Made by a program: the position numbers and the translations under genes. From positions 1,488,001-1,552,000 of the forward strand of contig NW_026946359.1 of the NCBI RefSeq assembly GCF_035222275.1: a stretch of 64,000 nt of DNA, in the 5' to 3' direction. Below, piece after piece: positions 45,795-57,834 of this stretch (the stretch's first letter is position 1; every line of letters starts with the position of its first letter). Below the pieces are notes generated by a model. The model ran no database searches. It saw only the letters and a list, made by a program, of their open reading frames with translations, and was not told the DNA's origin. This DNA comes from Podospora bellae-mahoneyi. Lineage: Eukaryota; Ascomycota; Sordariomycetes; Sordariales; Podosporaceae.

Positions 45795-46735
45795 TCGTCA
45801 GCCATGGTGCGCGCGACTTCACATTGCTGGAGTGTCCCGGACGTGATGAGGGACCGAGTAGACCGTATTTTCATCCAAATATTCTCAAATCAACCCTCGC
45901 AAGTTGGCAAAGTCTGGGGTGGGAGTCGCTGCCAGGCTCGCGTCTATTGGCCGACATTTGGTTAAAGAAGCAACACTTGGTTCCTGATTCAAGACCACCT
46001 ACCTGAGGACAGACTCCTGCCTCTGTTTGTCTGGCTGGTAACAGCGGAAGACGAAACCCCAACAGGCAGGTTCGGCTTCCGGATCCGAAGCTGGTTGATT
46101 GGAGTCCACCTTGTGCCTCCACTACCCTTTTTCCACAGTTGCCTTCTGGGTCTTTCTAAAGAGCCGAGAGCTCTTTATCTTCAGATGAACTCGGGAGCCC
46201 AACGTGACAGCCGCTCCATCAAAAAAGGAGCGGGCAAGAGCAGCCAGATGGGCGGCCTCAGCATCTACATCCTGGCCGACTGTTGCCAGAATCGAAGACC
46301 AATACAGGTGGGGAGCGGCAAAGGCAGGAAGGAGCACTCAGCTATTACCCACATCGTACAACAGGCAGCTCTTCGTCTGAAGTCAATCTCGGGCACCGGT
46401 AAAAGCTATCGACGAATGAATGTCCCTGAATTGACGGGATTGTGTTGAGGAAGGAGCATACAAGAAGCGGCATTGAAGAGTGCACCCCTGGTACCTTGAA
46501 GAAGAAAGGTGGGGATGTTGACAAAGCCAGGTCTCAGGGTAAGTTTCTCGACGGAAAGAACCACCGAACGGCAACTACCTTTCTATCAGGTATAAAAGAG
46601 GTCACCAGTGCACATCTACTCCAATTCCCCAGTTTGCTTTAAACAACCAACACAACCGCCCACACAATCGTCAACACCGACCGGCGGCGATACAACGACC
46701 AGACGCGCTTTCTTATTCCGATCAAAATCGTCACC
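45795..46735. other. Spacer and promoter of the small secreted protein
   Basis: No gene recognised. A TATA box, TATAAAAGAG, at 46591-46600 lies about 140 bp before the next ATG. Confidence 0.6.
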
Positions 46736-47463
46736 ATGCTTTCCAAGACCATTCTGACCATCGCTGCCGCCCTGGCCGCCCTGACCCAGATTGCCCAGGC
46801 CTCGCAGGCCCCTATCCCCGGCTACGGAGTCGTCGACATCCAGTTCGACCTGCCCATCTACCCTGGCAACGCCACCAGCGAGACTGTGCCCATCATCGGT
46901 ACCATTGAGCATGCCGTTGCCCACATGGAAACTTTATACCCCGGTTGGAACGAGTCTTTATTCAAGCTGCCCAGTCAGCGTCACTTTGTCTATGATGACT
47001 CCGACCGCAACATCATCCCCGAGAGTTTCAACTGCTGGGGCAGATGGAAGGGTTGCTCATGGTCGGCCATTGCGAGAGGAATCGACTACCTCTGGCAACT
47101 TCCCATTTACCCTATGCCTACCAACGGCCCTGGCCCTGGCAACTGTGGCAGAGTCAGCTGCAGTTACGACTCCGCCATCTGGTGGTGCAATGATGTGAGT
47201 CTGTACCTTTGACAGGTCTGCTCTTGTATACCTTATCCTGCCAGTTACTTACCACCGTATGCATCATGTTCTAGAACGACTTTTCAAAGACCGTGAGATG
47301 GATCAACATCTCCGCGGGGGCCGAATACATGAACGGGGCCTTTGGGAGCTTCTGGGGCAATAAGGGGAAGTGTGTTGACTCAGATGATGGCGCATGGCAG
47401 AGTGCGGGTCAGGCGTTCTACCCTGGGAATTTCAACGTCATCCTCAACGCTGACAAGTGCTGA
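46736..47463 (+). CDS. Small secreted Cys-containing protein (effector-like), unknown family
   Basis: Exons 46736-47194 and 47275-47463 (80-nt intron, GTGAGT/TTCTAG, phase 0) give 215 aa. Residues 1-22 form a signal peptide (hydrophobic core I-L-T-I-A-A-A-L-A-A-L, cleavage near A-Q-A). The mature protein has seven Cys in three clusters: N-C-W-G-R-W-K-G-C, N-C-G-R-V-S-C ... W-W-C, and G-K-C ... D-K-C at the very end. It is rich in Trp, Tyr and Pro with one N-T/S glycosylation-type site early on. No domain is recognised. Similar small secreted proteins of ascomycetes act outside the cell, some against plants, other fungi or bacteria; that role is not shown here. The strong TATA box suggests regulated high expression. 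Confidence 0.8.
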
Positions 47464-48136
47464 ATTCCGGGGCGAGAGAGACGGTGTACGGAGCAGAGGA
47501 GGATGAGCGACGATATCGGGACTTTTTTGGGGGGGCTAAATTGCAGTCAGATCATAGCACAGATGTTTGAGATCACCAAACCAGCTGGCCACCCACATGG
47601 AAGACTTTTTACTGCGTTCCATCCTCCCCTCTGTGTCGTGTCATTTGCCCAAACTCGCACTGTCGATGTAGTTCACAGGCACTTACACCAAAATTTCCCA
47701 AACAGGCAACTCCTTGGCGGCCCCGTCTTCTCCAATCTTCGTCTACCCACGCCCGCCGCAGGATACCCCGGCCCCTGAATCTCCGCATACCCCGCATTGT
47801 CCGCTAACAACGCACCCACTCAACGCATGACCTTATATCACGTTCGGAAAGGCGGCTACAATCCCCCAAGACCTTCTTGGCAACCGAGTGTCATTCCCAT
47901 AGGGGCAATCACGGCTGTCGTTGCTCCGAGAATGCCACCTATTTCTTTCAACTGTCCATCTCATGCCAAAAACAAAAATCATAGATAATACAGTTGAACC
48001 TGTATCCATCTGACGAAAGTAAACTCGAAGATCACAACATTGTCCATCTTCTTCGGCCTTGACCTTATTAACTTTGTGTTGTGACTGTTTTGAGTGATAC
48101 CCCCCACAGCCGAGAAAGAAAAAGACCAACGACAAA
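47464..48136. other. Spacer upstream of the TPR-SET gene
   Basis: No gene or repeat recognised. Confidence 0.6.
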
Positions 48137-50424
48137 ATGGCAGTTGTACTTCCCTCACCACCCGCCACCGCCAGCCCTGGGCTCGACGGCGTGGTCACCA
48201 AACCAGACACCACCACGAGAACACCGAGAGTCAAGCCAACGAAAGAGGATCTCCTCAAGACGCACGCCGTCCACGTCCAGAAACAGGCCAACTCGCCCGA
48301 GAACGCGCCGAGACCCGTCAAGCAGCCCAACTTGGCGTTTGCCTATCCTGCTTCGACAAAGTCGATTCGCGAAGTTGATATTGTACTGCTCACTCCTTTT
48401 CGTTTCATTCAAGACTCTGACACTTGCCATAGATCCCTCTATCACAACTCGAGGTCAACTCACACCACCGGGGTTCAGGCCTCATTCTCAAAGTCATCAG
48501 CCCACCATTCCTTGGGGCGGGAGCAGTGAGCATAGTCGAGGATGAGTTCGGTAATGTGGACAAGATCTCCATCTACAACCAAAATGACTCGTCTATCCTT
48601 TCTGGTGTACCAGAAGGGTGCATCATTGGTGTGAAGGAGCCTTACTACACCATCAACGGGAAGAATGCGGATGGGAGCGAGGATTACATGATCTGTGTCG
48701 ACCACCCATCAGATGTGACGCTGATTAGGTTCACCGACCCCATCATTCCTGAGCCATTGAGATTGGGACCATTGCTCAAGACGGCGGAGGACTGGAAGAA
48801 GGCGGGCGATACGGCGTTTTTGGAGAAGGACTTCCCAACGGCGGTGTTCTGGTAGGTGTTTTTCTGGGATCGACAAGAAGCAGAAGGGAAAGCTGACGAG
48901 AGGAACAGCTACACCGAAGCTTTGGATTGTGCCGAGGATGAAGGATTCAAGCCATCAATCTACACCAAGCGCGCCGGGACAAGTCTAATTCTCGGCCGCT
49001 ATGATTCCGCGAAGGAGGATGCTCTCGCCTCTCGAACGGGTACCAGCACGGACTGGAAAGCATACTACACTGCTGGGAGAGCATGCTATGGGCTTTGCAA
49101 CTACTCGGAATCGAAGGAATATCTTTCCAAGGCTCTCGAGCTCAACCCAACCAACCCAGCTATCAAGAAGGAGTACGAGCGGTGTCTCGCCAGGCTGCAC
49201 GAAGAGGAGACTGGCGACTACGACTTTGAAGCCATCTACAAGTCCCTCAGCCCAAAGGACGTTCACCTGGACTTGGGGTCTTTCACCCGCAACACAGAGG
49301 TAAAGGCAAGCCCGCTCCACGGAAGAGGATTGTTCGCCACCAAGGATCTCGCACCCGGGGATCTTGTCTTTGCAGAAAAGGCCACCCTGATGCCCAACCA
49401 GTACGAGCCGATGAGGGCGTCGGCTGCGCTGTATGCTTTGACCGTCCGTCAACTGCTAGACAACCCATCACTGTGCAAGTCAGTACTCCAGCTCTACCCC
49501 GGCGAGATGACCTACGAGCGAAACCCGCTCGAAGGCACCCTCGTAGATGGTGTTCCAGTCCTAGACGTCTTCGTCATCGAAGGCCTCCGCAACAAGAACT
49601 GCTTCTCCGTGCCCATGTCAACACTCGAAGACACCAGGCCAACCGCCCAAGAAGGTCGCCAAGCAAAAGGTCTCTGGGTCCACGCCAGCAACCTCAACCA
49701 CGCCTGCGTCCCCAACACCCTCCGATCGTTCCTCGGTGACATGCTGATCTCCCGTGCGACTCGACACATCAAGGCAGGCGAGGAAATCTTCCACCAGTAT
49801 GTCCCCGTCAAATCCCTCCCTGATGTCCGTAACGGGGTGTACAAAGACGGATGGGGTTTCGAGTGCTCGTGCACCTTGTGCGTTGCCGAGCTCAAGCAAT
49901 CGTCGGAGGCTAGTCGAGAGAAGAGGAAGGATTTGCTCGCGCAGGTGGAGAAGATCTTGAACAAGAAGACGCCGAGGGCAAAGACGATTATTCCGGACGC
50001 GACGATTCGATCGGTGGATAAGCTGATGAAGCAGTTGGAGGAGGCGCACGAGCCGGAGATTTACGGGCGATTGCCGAGACTGACGTTAATTTACGGGAGC
50101 AATTGGTTGGTTGGGGCGTATAGGGGGAAGAAGAACTACTCCAAGACGATTAGAAATGCGGTGAAGGTGCTGAGGAACTTTGGGTTTGAGATGCCGCAGG
50201 GGGCGGAGAGCCAGGACAAGGTGTGGGAGCCAAGGCAGATGTTCTTTTCGGAGGAGTGGCATTCGTTGATGACGATTCATGTGGTGGTTGCCTTGAGGAG
50301 GTTGGCGGAGGCGTACAGTGGGCTGGGGAAGAAGGAGATGGCTGAGAGGAGTGTGGAGGCGGCCGAGTTTGGCTATATGCTCGTTACTGGGTTCAAGAAT
50401 GACCTGAGCAATTTGGATAGGTAG
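48137..50424 (+). CDS. TPR and SET domain protein (SMYD/SET5-like putative methyltransferase)
   Basis: Exons 48137-48382, 48433-48851 and 48909-50424 give 726 aa; the introns are 50 and 57 nt, the first with a GTACTG donor and CTGAC branch. TPR-like helices lie at about residues 205-320 (W-K-K-A-G-D-T-A-F-L-E-K-D, then Y-Y-T-A-G-R-A-C-Y-G-L). The SET domain starts at about 355 with G-R-G-L-F-A-T-K-D-L-A-P-G-D and continues to L-N-H-A-C-V-P-N-T, the N-H-x-C cofactor motif, then A-G-E-E-I-F-H-Q-Y with the catalytic-type Tyr. A Cys cluster, F-E-C-S-C-T-L-C, forms the post-SET-like zinc site. A C-terminal helical region (about 560-720) follows. Protein-lysine methylation is expected; the substrate is unknown. 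Composition switches from C-rich to G-rich at about 49870. Confidence 0.88.
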
Positions 50425-52689
50425 GGGTACTCTTTCTTGACTGCCCAGAAAGAATTTATCACAAGGGAGGGGGAGGACCTGAAAGGGAGACCGCATCGGG
50501 ATGGGGGCTTGCCAGGGAACAGTGCAGAGCTTTGAAGGAAAAGGGAAGCAACGCATGTAAAGTAGACACAGGGCAATGGCACCAATTTTCTTGTTCTTGT
50601 CTGCCTGGCCTTCCAAGGCTTCCTACGGGCCTTCACGATGACAGACCACCTATCTCCTCAGGGCATGGACAGTAGGTTTTCTGGCTCTGATAGGTGGGTG
50701 GAAGTGGATAGACAAGGGGTGGCATTCGGGACCTGCGGGTACACGGAGGATACTCCTCGCCATGCTCCGGCTTGGAGACTGGTGGGAGCCTTCCCAACGT
50801 GCCTAGAGCCGCTGGATCAAAAGACCAAACGCAGAGGCCCTTTTTGTTGCTTTCCCTTCTCCAGCTCCGTTTCCTGTCCACTATTCACCCTTCCTAAAAG
50901 TCCACGCCAGATTTCTAGTCACAGCTCTGATTTCTTTTTGCCGCCGCCATGTTTATAACCCGGGCCCTTTATTCAACGTCTAAACTCAACTACCGGCCGT
51001 CTACCCACGCATCAGATCTTTACGCCAAACACGGTGCAGATGGACAACAGGGCCCCCAAGGTGTGTATTTGACCTGTCACCTCTGCGTACGATGAGGTGC
51101 TTGTTCTACTCCTCGGAGTTCTAGTCCTTTCGTTGGAACATTTACCAAATGCTCACTGTAGCAACGTCAGCAATGCTAAAGCAATTGATTGACACCAGGC
51201 CCTCTATTCAGTTTGGATCCAAGCACAACCCATAATCGGGAGACCAACCCACCGGAGCTCGAATCCAGAATTTGATCAAGACCAGATCGCCAGCAACTGG
51301 CTCACCCAGACTACTTCCATCCTCTTCGACCAGCCACTAGCACGAGACAGCGATTGAGAGCTCCTAGTAGCAACACAATTTAGCCGTAGTGGGATACTAT
51401 CGGTCCCACCTACATCTGTCCTGTCGATGATTCAACTTTGAGCAACCTGTACCCACAATCTTCACCACATCGGGGGGTCAACGTGGGATGCGCCCATACC
51501 TTGCCGCACCTGTCAGAGGGCCCGTCTCCCAGGGCTCTCACCCGGGCGTGCCAGGCACCCACCGGTAGCCCCCGCGCAGGGCTACTACCCGCTGAAGGCC
51601 CCGGGTGCCTAGCTGCCACGGGGCGCGCCGGCAGTGTTGAAATGTGGAGGAAGAAGAAGTGGCCTATGTGTCCTGTGTGTTGGTGGCGTCCACCTCGGCG
51701 ACCCGGTATTGGGGTACAGTGCTACCTGATGATATTTTTTTTGTGGCGTACTCGTCTTTCGAGGCCGTCGCAAATATGCTGGTGAAGCAGACGCGTCCCT
51801 TATTTTTGCGCGTTTTTCCATGGTAGGGGTGCTGGAATTGTGGGGGGTAATGATGACTGGGACGCATGGTGTCGTGTCTTGGTGATGATGATGGTCTTGT
51901 TGTTGTTGTTGCTGCTCTTGTTGTTGGGTGTTGTTGTCGGTGGTGTAGGATGATGCACTGGGACGACATCGTGCCCTGCGCGTTTGTATTGTTCATGTCT
52001 TTTCTTTCTTTTTGGTTCTATTCTTTCACGTATTATCTATTTTCTTGGGTTCATTCTTTTTATGTATTATTCTTTTATTATTTTCTTACTGTTAATTTTT
52101 CTTCACTTTTCTTAACATCTGTGAAGGGGTGTCTTATGGTAGGGTGAAAGGCGGGGATGGCCCCTCGGGGAGACCCATTCCAGGCGCTCATCAGATGTTT
52201 CAACATCATTACCATGTATTTTATCCTGTATCGTTTTTAGGTACCCTTCAGAGGGGTTGAAAAGTGTAGGGTACTTGATGCAGTTCTCTTTGAAAACATG
52301 GTTCCGCTTCGAATGTTGCTTCGTGATAGCGGTAGGATTTCCAGATTTCAGTTCCTCGTTCCAAAATCCCGTGTACAAGCAATTCTTGTGACATTTCAGT
52401 TTTCAGTATACCGACATGTGTTGCGGGCCAAGAGATTAACTTCAAGGCTTCATAGGATACTTGATGATCAACGCCATGTATTTACACTTTTGTCTGTGAG
52501 AAAGCCCGAAGACGGAGGAGTAGATGACTGGCAGCCGCTGGCTCAAGCAAATCTAGATTGGTATCTTTGGGATGCACATGTGCCTCCGCTCTTCAGTCGA
52601 AACAATAGAATCAACACACGAAACGGCTGCCGTTGGTGAATGAAGCAGCCTCACAACCTTCTCCCGTGGTTGAGGCAGACTTTAGAAAA
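50425..52689. other. Gene-poor spacer, proximal part
   Basis: No gene recognised. It holds a GC-rich patch at about 51480-51625, a TTG-type microsatellite at about 51895-51945 and a strongly T-rich strand at about 51985-52125. Confidence 0.5.
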
Positions 52690-53220
52690 CCACGAGATCG
52701 GCCGGGCGGGAACTGTGTGGAACAGGTCAGCCCAAGGCAGCAGCGCCGAGGTGGCTTTACCTCAGCACGAGACGACATCAAGAAATGTTGAGGTAGGTAC
52801 GTCTCCCTCCGCCTAATACGATATTGGGGGATCTCCAGGGGGCTCTGCCTCAGCACGAGACGACATGGAGAGCTGTTCGGGTTGCTCTGCCTGTGGATGG
52901 TAGGCCGGGCGTGCAAAAACCTGAGATGGAACGGGCAGGAACGGTATGGCACAGGTGCGGACCGCTTGATCCAAACCAATGGTCTCCTGGCCCGACATGG
53001 TGAGGAAGCTCCGCCTCGGGATGAGACGATGCGGAGAGAGATAGAGGTGGCTCTTCCTTAACATGAAATGACATGGAGAGGTTGAGGTGGTGCTGCCTCG
53101 GGGTGATACGACATCAAGAGATGTTAGGGTGGTTCTGCCTTGGCATGACACGACATCAAAGAGAGATTGAGGTCGCTGTGCCTCAGCTTGATACGACATG
53201 GAGAGGAGTTCAGGATTGCT
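52690..53220. repeat. Degenerate ~42-bp minisatellite with a ~230-bp higher-order duplication
   Basis: Imperfect units share GAGGTGG-CTCTGCCTC-AGCAYGA-ACGACAT-GGAGAG-TT; the best three lie end to end from about 53082 to 53210. Older, more diverged copies extend back to about 52749. A second word (GGAAC-GTGTGG-ACAGGT type) occurs at about 52710 and again at about 52940, so a block of roughly 230 bp containing units seems to have been duplicated. Confidence 0.75.
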
Positions 53221-55878
53221 CTCCTTGGATGTGTCCCATTATTCTATGGCAGTTACGGCCAGAGCCAGAGGCGAGGATGAGGAGGTCCTTCCTATGTTTC
53301 TCCAGACCACAGGGGTACTGGTGAACGAGCGGTGTTCTTGCCTGGGATGGAGACTTGCTTGGGCCAATGGAAAGGCGCTGCGGAACCTGGACCAGAGCCA
53401 CATGCTGGGTCAACCTGTGGTGGCGTTGCTGGGCAATAACTCTGAAGTATGGGGGCACAGTGTGGGAACAAAATGAATCACTCGTGGATGTTTTCCTCGG
53501 TTGGAAATCATTGTGTGCACATGAAAGGAGCATCTTTGAAATGTCTTGATGGAATTGCTCCTATTGATGATTTCATGGCTGCCAACCTAGTGAGGTGAGC
53601 GAGCCAGGGGGGCAAAGAAAGCCTAAACCGGTAGCCATGAAAAGGTGCCCAGGGCTGCCTCTTGGACGGAGGGATCCAGGTATCAACCTAGTTCCAGCAG
53701 TTCCCACTGCCTCGATTAAGTTCGGCGTTTTCCAGCTTCCTGCCCTTTCATGGAAAACTGACCGTGATACCATTCCACGACAACGGGGTTCTTGGATTCC
53801 GTCCCCGACCGCTTGCTATCAGTAGATCAAAGGAAAGAAAGGAGCTGAGCTCAGCTGCCTGAGCTCTTTGTTTCCTTCCGCTACTGCCGTTGAAATATCT
53901 CCTGTCCCCGGTCCCTGTGTCTTGTGGAGACCCTTCCGTAATTCTCTCGTCTCTCTTGCCCTAAAGCAAGGTGATAGAACCAAAAGGAGCTTGATCGATC
54001 GAACGAATTCACTGTTCCAGTAGTTACTTCCTGAATATGTGTCTCCCAGGGATTGTTCTGTCATCGAGGGATGTGTGTCTTCCAGCTTTTATGACGCTAG
54101 ACCTGTTTACCAAGGATGGATGGCGTTTTGTGGCCATCCTGTGGATGGGACGGCTCACCAGCCTTACATGGGGAGGTGTACCCGTTCTTTTTTTTTCCGC
54201 CTATTTACCTATTAGTCATTGGTTGTAGGCAGGTGGATAGGGGCGAAGACAGGTCTCCATGTAGCTGCCGGAGGGTTCCTCCTATGGCAGGCGCCGTGCT
54301 TTGGTTCGGTGAATCTTAGAGCTCTACTGTCTCTCGTTCAACTTTCTGCTTCTCTCTCTTCTGTTCCGATTCCTAATTACTCTGCCTCCTCCCTCTTCCT
54401 TTTTCTTCTCCTTCTTCTCTTCCGTATTCCTTGGGGTCATTCGGCCCGGCACGGGCACTCATCTCATCGAGAGATCAATCCATCGTCTCCTCATTCCATT
54501 GCCTGGGGCGCAGACCTCCCGCCATTCCACAACCACGCCTTATTCCATGAGACTCTGCGGGAGGCTGCGCCCCCAGGCGACTCTTTACAGATCTTGCGGG
54601 ACACTTACCACTGCATTTATATCGATATTTCAATCGGTATGGGCCAATTCCTTTGGTTCACTCTCAACTCCTGCTGTTGTTCGGGTTGCTGATATTGAGA
54701 CGTCACAGATATTCTTATCTCGATTGTATTTCAACTGGGTACATCATTCCTTCGACATACCCTTCTTGTGCTTCCAACATGTCTAACATTCATCTGTGTC
54801 AGATATTCATTTTATCCATCGCATCGATAACATTATCAACAGTCTTATTCATCATTTTGCTGAGAAAGAGCCTTTGTTATGTCGCTTCCTGCAACATCGA
54901 TCGCTGACGTTGTTGGTAGGCATTTTTTGGCCAAGGGGCATACAGCCCTATCGTATTGGGCTCCGCGGAGGTGGTCACATTTTGGCGATCAATGAAGGGG
55001 TCACACACATATTTTCCATCAAACCACCGACGTTGCTTTCCAGTAGACTGCCATCCTCATCGTCAACTGCAATGGCATGTTACGGGAGTCTTGCAATTCT
55101 ATCAGGCTGTCAGGCACTGGACTTTGCCGCTCTATGGCATCCTCTTGAGCACTCGGCTTTCAATTAAGCCGACAACAATCGAGGGAAAGAACTTGAGGAC
55201 AACTTGGCTTTCTGGGAACGATCACATCCGAGTCTCTTGAGCAGCGCTTGAGCACGAGATTTATTCAACAAGGTGGCAAGGTCTGGTTTCTTCCTTGGTA
55301 CGGAGAGCTTTCGAGCATCGTTGAGAAGGAGGTAGGTTTCTCGAGCATTGCCATGCACTTAGTTGCTGTCATGGCAATTTTCTCAGCAGTTTGGTCCAGT
55401 CAATCGAGGCCACCCAAACAATGGTTAAGTTACCTACATTATCACTACTGGGGAGTTGGCTGCGCTCCCCTTCCAAATTCTTCGCTCTGGACATCATCCG
55501 TATGTGTCTGGTCGTGTGCGTGATCGATCTACAAAACGAATTGGTTGACAAGCGATGCCCAGAGCGGACTGAAGGAGGGCTCAAACTCCATTAAGCTGGA
55601 TTGGATCTGGGATTACAACCTGTCCTTACTGGCATCGAGCTTGGGACTTTTTCATCCAAGCTTGTGGCCTTTGAGATCCCAATGGCCTTTGGACCCGTTT
55701 GCAATTGGTGGACGACGACATCATTGAATTGAATTCTGCCACTTGCTCCTGCCGCTTTCTGGGAGCGTTACTGTTTTTTCCGCCAGAGTAAGGTAGCCTG
55801 GTGTTATTCACTTTGAGCGATCCTCTTCACGCAAATCTTTTCTGAACAACAACCATCGAACAGCGACGATCCAAAACG
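53221..55878. other. Gene-poor spacer, distal part
   Basis: No intact gene recognised. Forward frames at 54880-55330 show weak HET-domain-like words (see findings). Pyrimidine-rich tracts lie at about 54340-54430. Confidence 0.45.
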
Positions 55879-56782
55879 ATGACCACCGACAACAGCGCCA
55901 CCGTGCCGGCCTACCTGTCATACCTACGCCATCAGCCGTACTTGCCGCCCGCTCCACCGATCGACGAGAAAGTCGTGCCGGCCTACTGGGCGCATCAGTG
56001 CGCAGTCAGCGGCAAAGAAGAGTGGTGAGTCGCTCGCAACCTTCTCGCTGCCGCGACCAAAAGCCCACGCTCTGCCTTGGAACATTTCTCTCGCCATGTC
56101 TACCAAAGGCTTATGAAGCTTCCATCGGCAACTCACATTACCCGGATCGAGTTACCTTTCTGACAAGTGTGTTTTGGCCAGGGACTTTTGGCACGGTGGT
56201 CCGCACACCTGCAAACATGGGTGCGGCTACAAGACGAACCCCACCACGATTCTGCGCAACAGAGACGGACAGCAGCTGGAGACCATTGAGGGTGAGAATT
56301 TGCTGGAGGATCGTTTCGTGGATTGGTGGGCGATCTGTTGCCGTTGCCAGCGGTGGCAGCAGAATGTATTGCCTGCGCATCCTCTTCATGGACGAATTCA
56401 AAAGGTCAATGGAGAAAACTGTTGCGATCACTGTCGCAACTTGACGACGAGCACCAGCGACTGCACCAGCTGTCTTGCAATCACCAAGTACCGCGAAGTC
56501 ACGCGTACGTTGAGCGGGGTGGATATCCCTGGTGCCGCTCGAAGCCGGCATCACCAGATCATAATCACGAGGCGCCAGCAATCCCGCCCGAGGTTCAATT
56601 TTGGGGTCGAATTGTCCGCCAGTTCGACGATTGGAGATGAAGAGAATAAGAATCAGAAGGGGGACCTGGAGGATGTTGAGAAAACGAAGGAATGCCGAAA
56701 CGATGAGGAGGAGAATGGGAAGAAGGAGCAGGGCAAGGAACGCAAGGGGGATGATGAGAAGGTGTCACAGGTGTCTGGTTAA
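55879..56782 (+). CDS. Cys-rich putative zinc-binding protein with acidic/basic tail, unknown
   Basis: Exons 55879-56024 and 56182-56782 (157-nt intron, GTGAGT/GGCCAG, splitting a Trp codon) give 248 aa. The N-terminus is Pro-rich. The Cys-rich core spans about residues 35-145, with T-C-K-H-G-C-G, I-C-C-R-C, C-C-D-H-C and D-C-T-S-C: several C-x2-C pairs suggesting two or more structural zinc sites. Trp-rich spacers (W-D-F-W-H, V-D-W-W) separate them. The last 55 residues are Glu/Lys/Asp-rich and probably disordered. No signal peptide or TM segment is visible. I do not recognise the family; nuclear or cytosolic protein-protein or nucleic-acid binding is only a guess. Confidence 0.7.
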
Positions 56783-57834
56783 GGGTCTTTGATAATGGTC
56801 AGGATCATTGTGTGGCACTTGTTTGCCGAATCAGAGGAGGGAATTATGATAGGGCCTTTTTCACTCAACTAAGGTGGTCCAAGTCATCACAACTGGCCTC
56901 TTCAGAACAGTTGATCGTCGGAACCAACAAGCAGAGGAGGACTGTCAGGCATTGCATGGAGTTTTTGGCGTCACAAATAATCCGGATACCGAGAAGGGGA
57001 TCGGGAATTTCGCATTAGGTTCCTGAAATTTTCTCAATGAATCAGTCAACTCTGCTTTTGAGGTAGATATGTTGCGTGCATACCCCATCTTGAATCGCTT
57101 ACTTTGCGTTCATGTTGTTATGTCATCGAACCGCCCCCGTCGTTGCCCGTCGACACGTTTTGACTCTGGAAGTAATGAAGTCAATTTTATGGGGAGGGGG
57201 AAATATCTTGCAGATGCATTTGAACCGTTGGTTGCACTGTGGACCATTGAAACCCAATTGAAGTTGCTGGCGGTACTCCGACGCCAACTGTCGAGAACCA
57301 CATGTTGCAGCAGACATCTGTACTATTTCATCAAGCCTTGAAGAATTGGGAATCCTCAACAAACCGGGATTGGGCCATATAAAGTCTTAACTCTGTTCGA
57401 GTTCACCGCGATTGCCGGCCATGACCTAGATCGCACTCGCCGGCACCTTCGGACTTCTCCAGTTTCCGTCGAACATCCGGAACCCGTTGTTTCGCTTTTC
57501 ACATCGATGCCAAGGGTCTTCTAATGGGTCTTCCGCGGAGCTGACACGGAAGTGACTTTGGTGGCGCATCGCCGACCGCACACCTCCCTCGCTTTCCCAT
57601 TCTGATGCTCGTTAAACTGACATCATTGCGAGAGGAAACATGGGTCACATCAAGACGGTGAAAACCATGACAACTTTAGTTGCATTGTCACAAGGAACTG
57701 AAAAGGAGACGCTATCGAGGGGGCACACTGCCACAAAAAGTTATAATGAGCGTCTCGCCGAACTCCCCGATGGTCTTGTGTTTTTCCCGCATCTTCATCG
57801 GTGACCGGGCTCAACTTCCTTCGCCAGCCTTACC
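56783..57834. other. Spacer and promoter of the His-rich secreted protein
   Basis: TATAAT-like sequence at about 57742, some 90 bp before the ATG. No gene. Confidence 0.5.

Noticed and set aside
51440-51630. GC-rich structured RNA candidate
   Set aside because: Short complementary words are visible but no recognisable tRNA, 5S, snRNA or snoRNA motif; GC-rich sequence pairs easily by chance.
51866-52147. Small hydrophobic membrane protein
   Set aside because: The hydrophobicity comes from a T-rich, purine-poor strand; no start context, intron or family support.
52813-53199. Reverse-strand frame of 128 codons as a gene
   Set aside because: It is made of the degenerate minisatellite units; its repeated words follow the DNA repeat and match no protein family.
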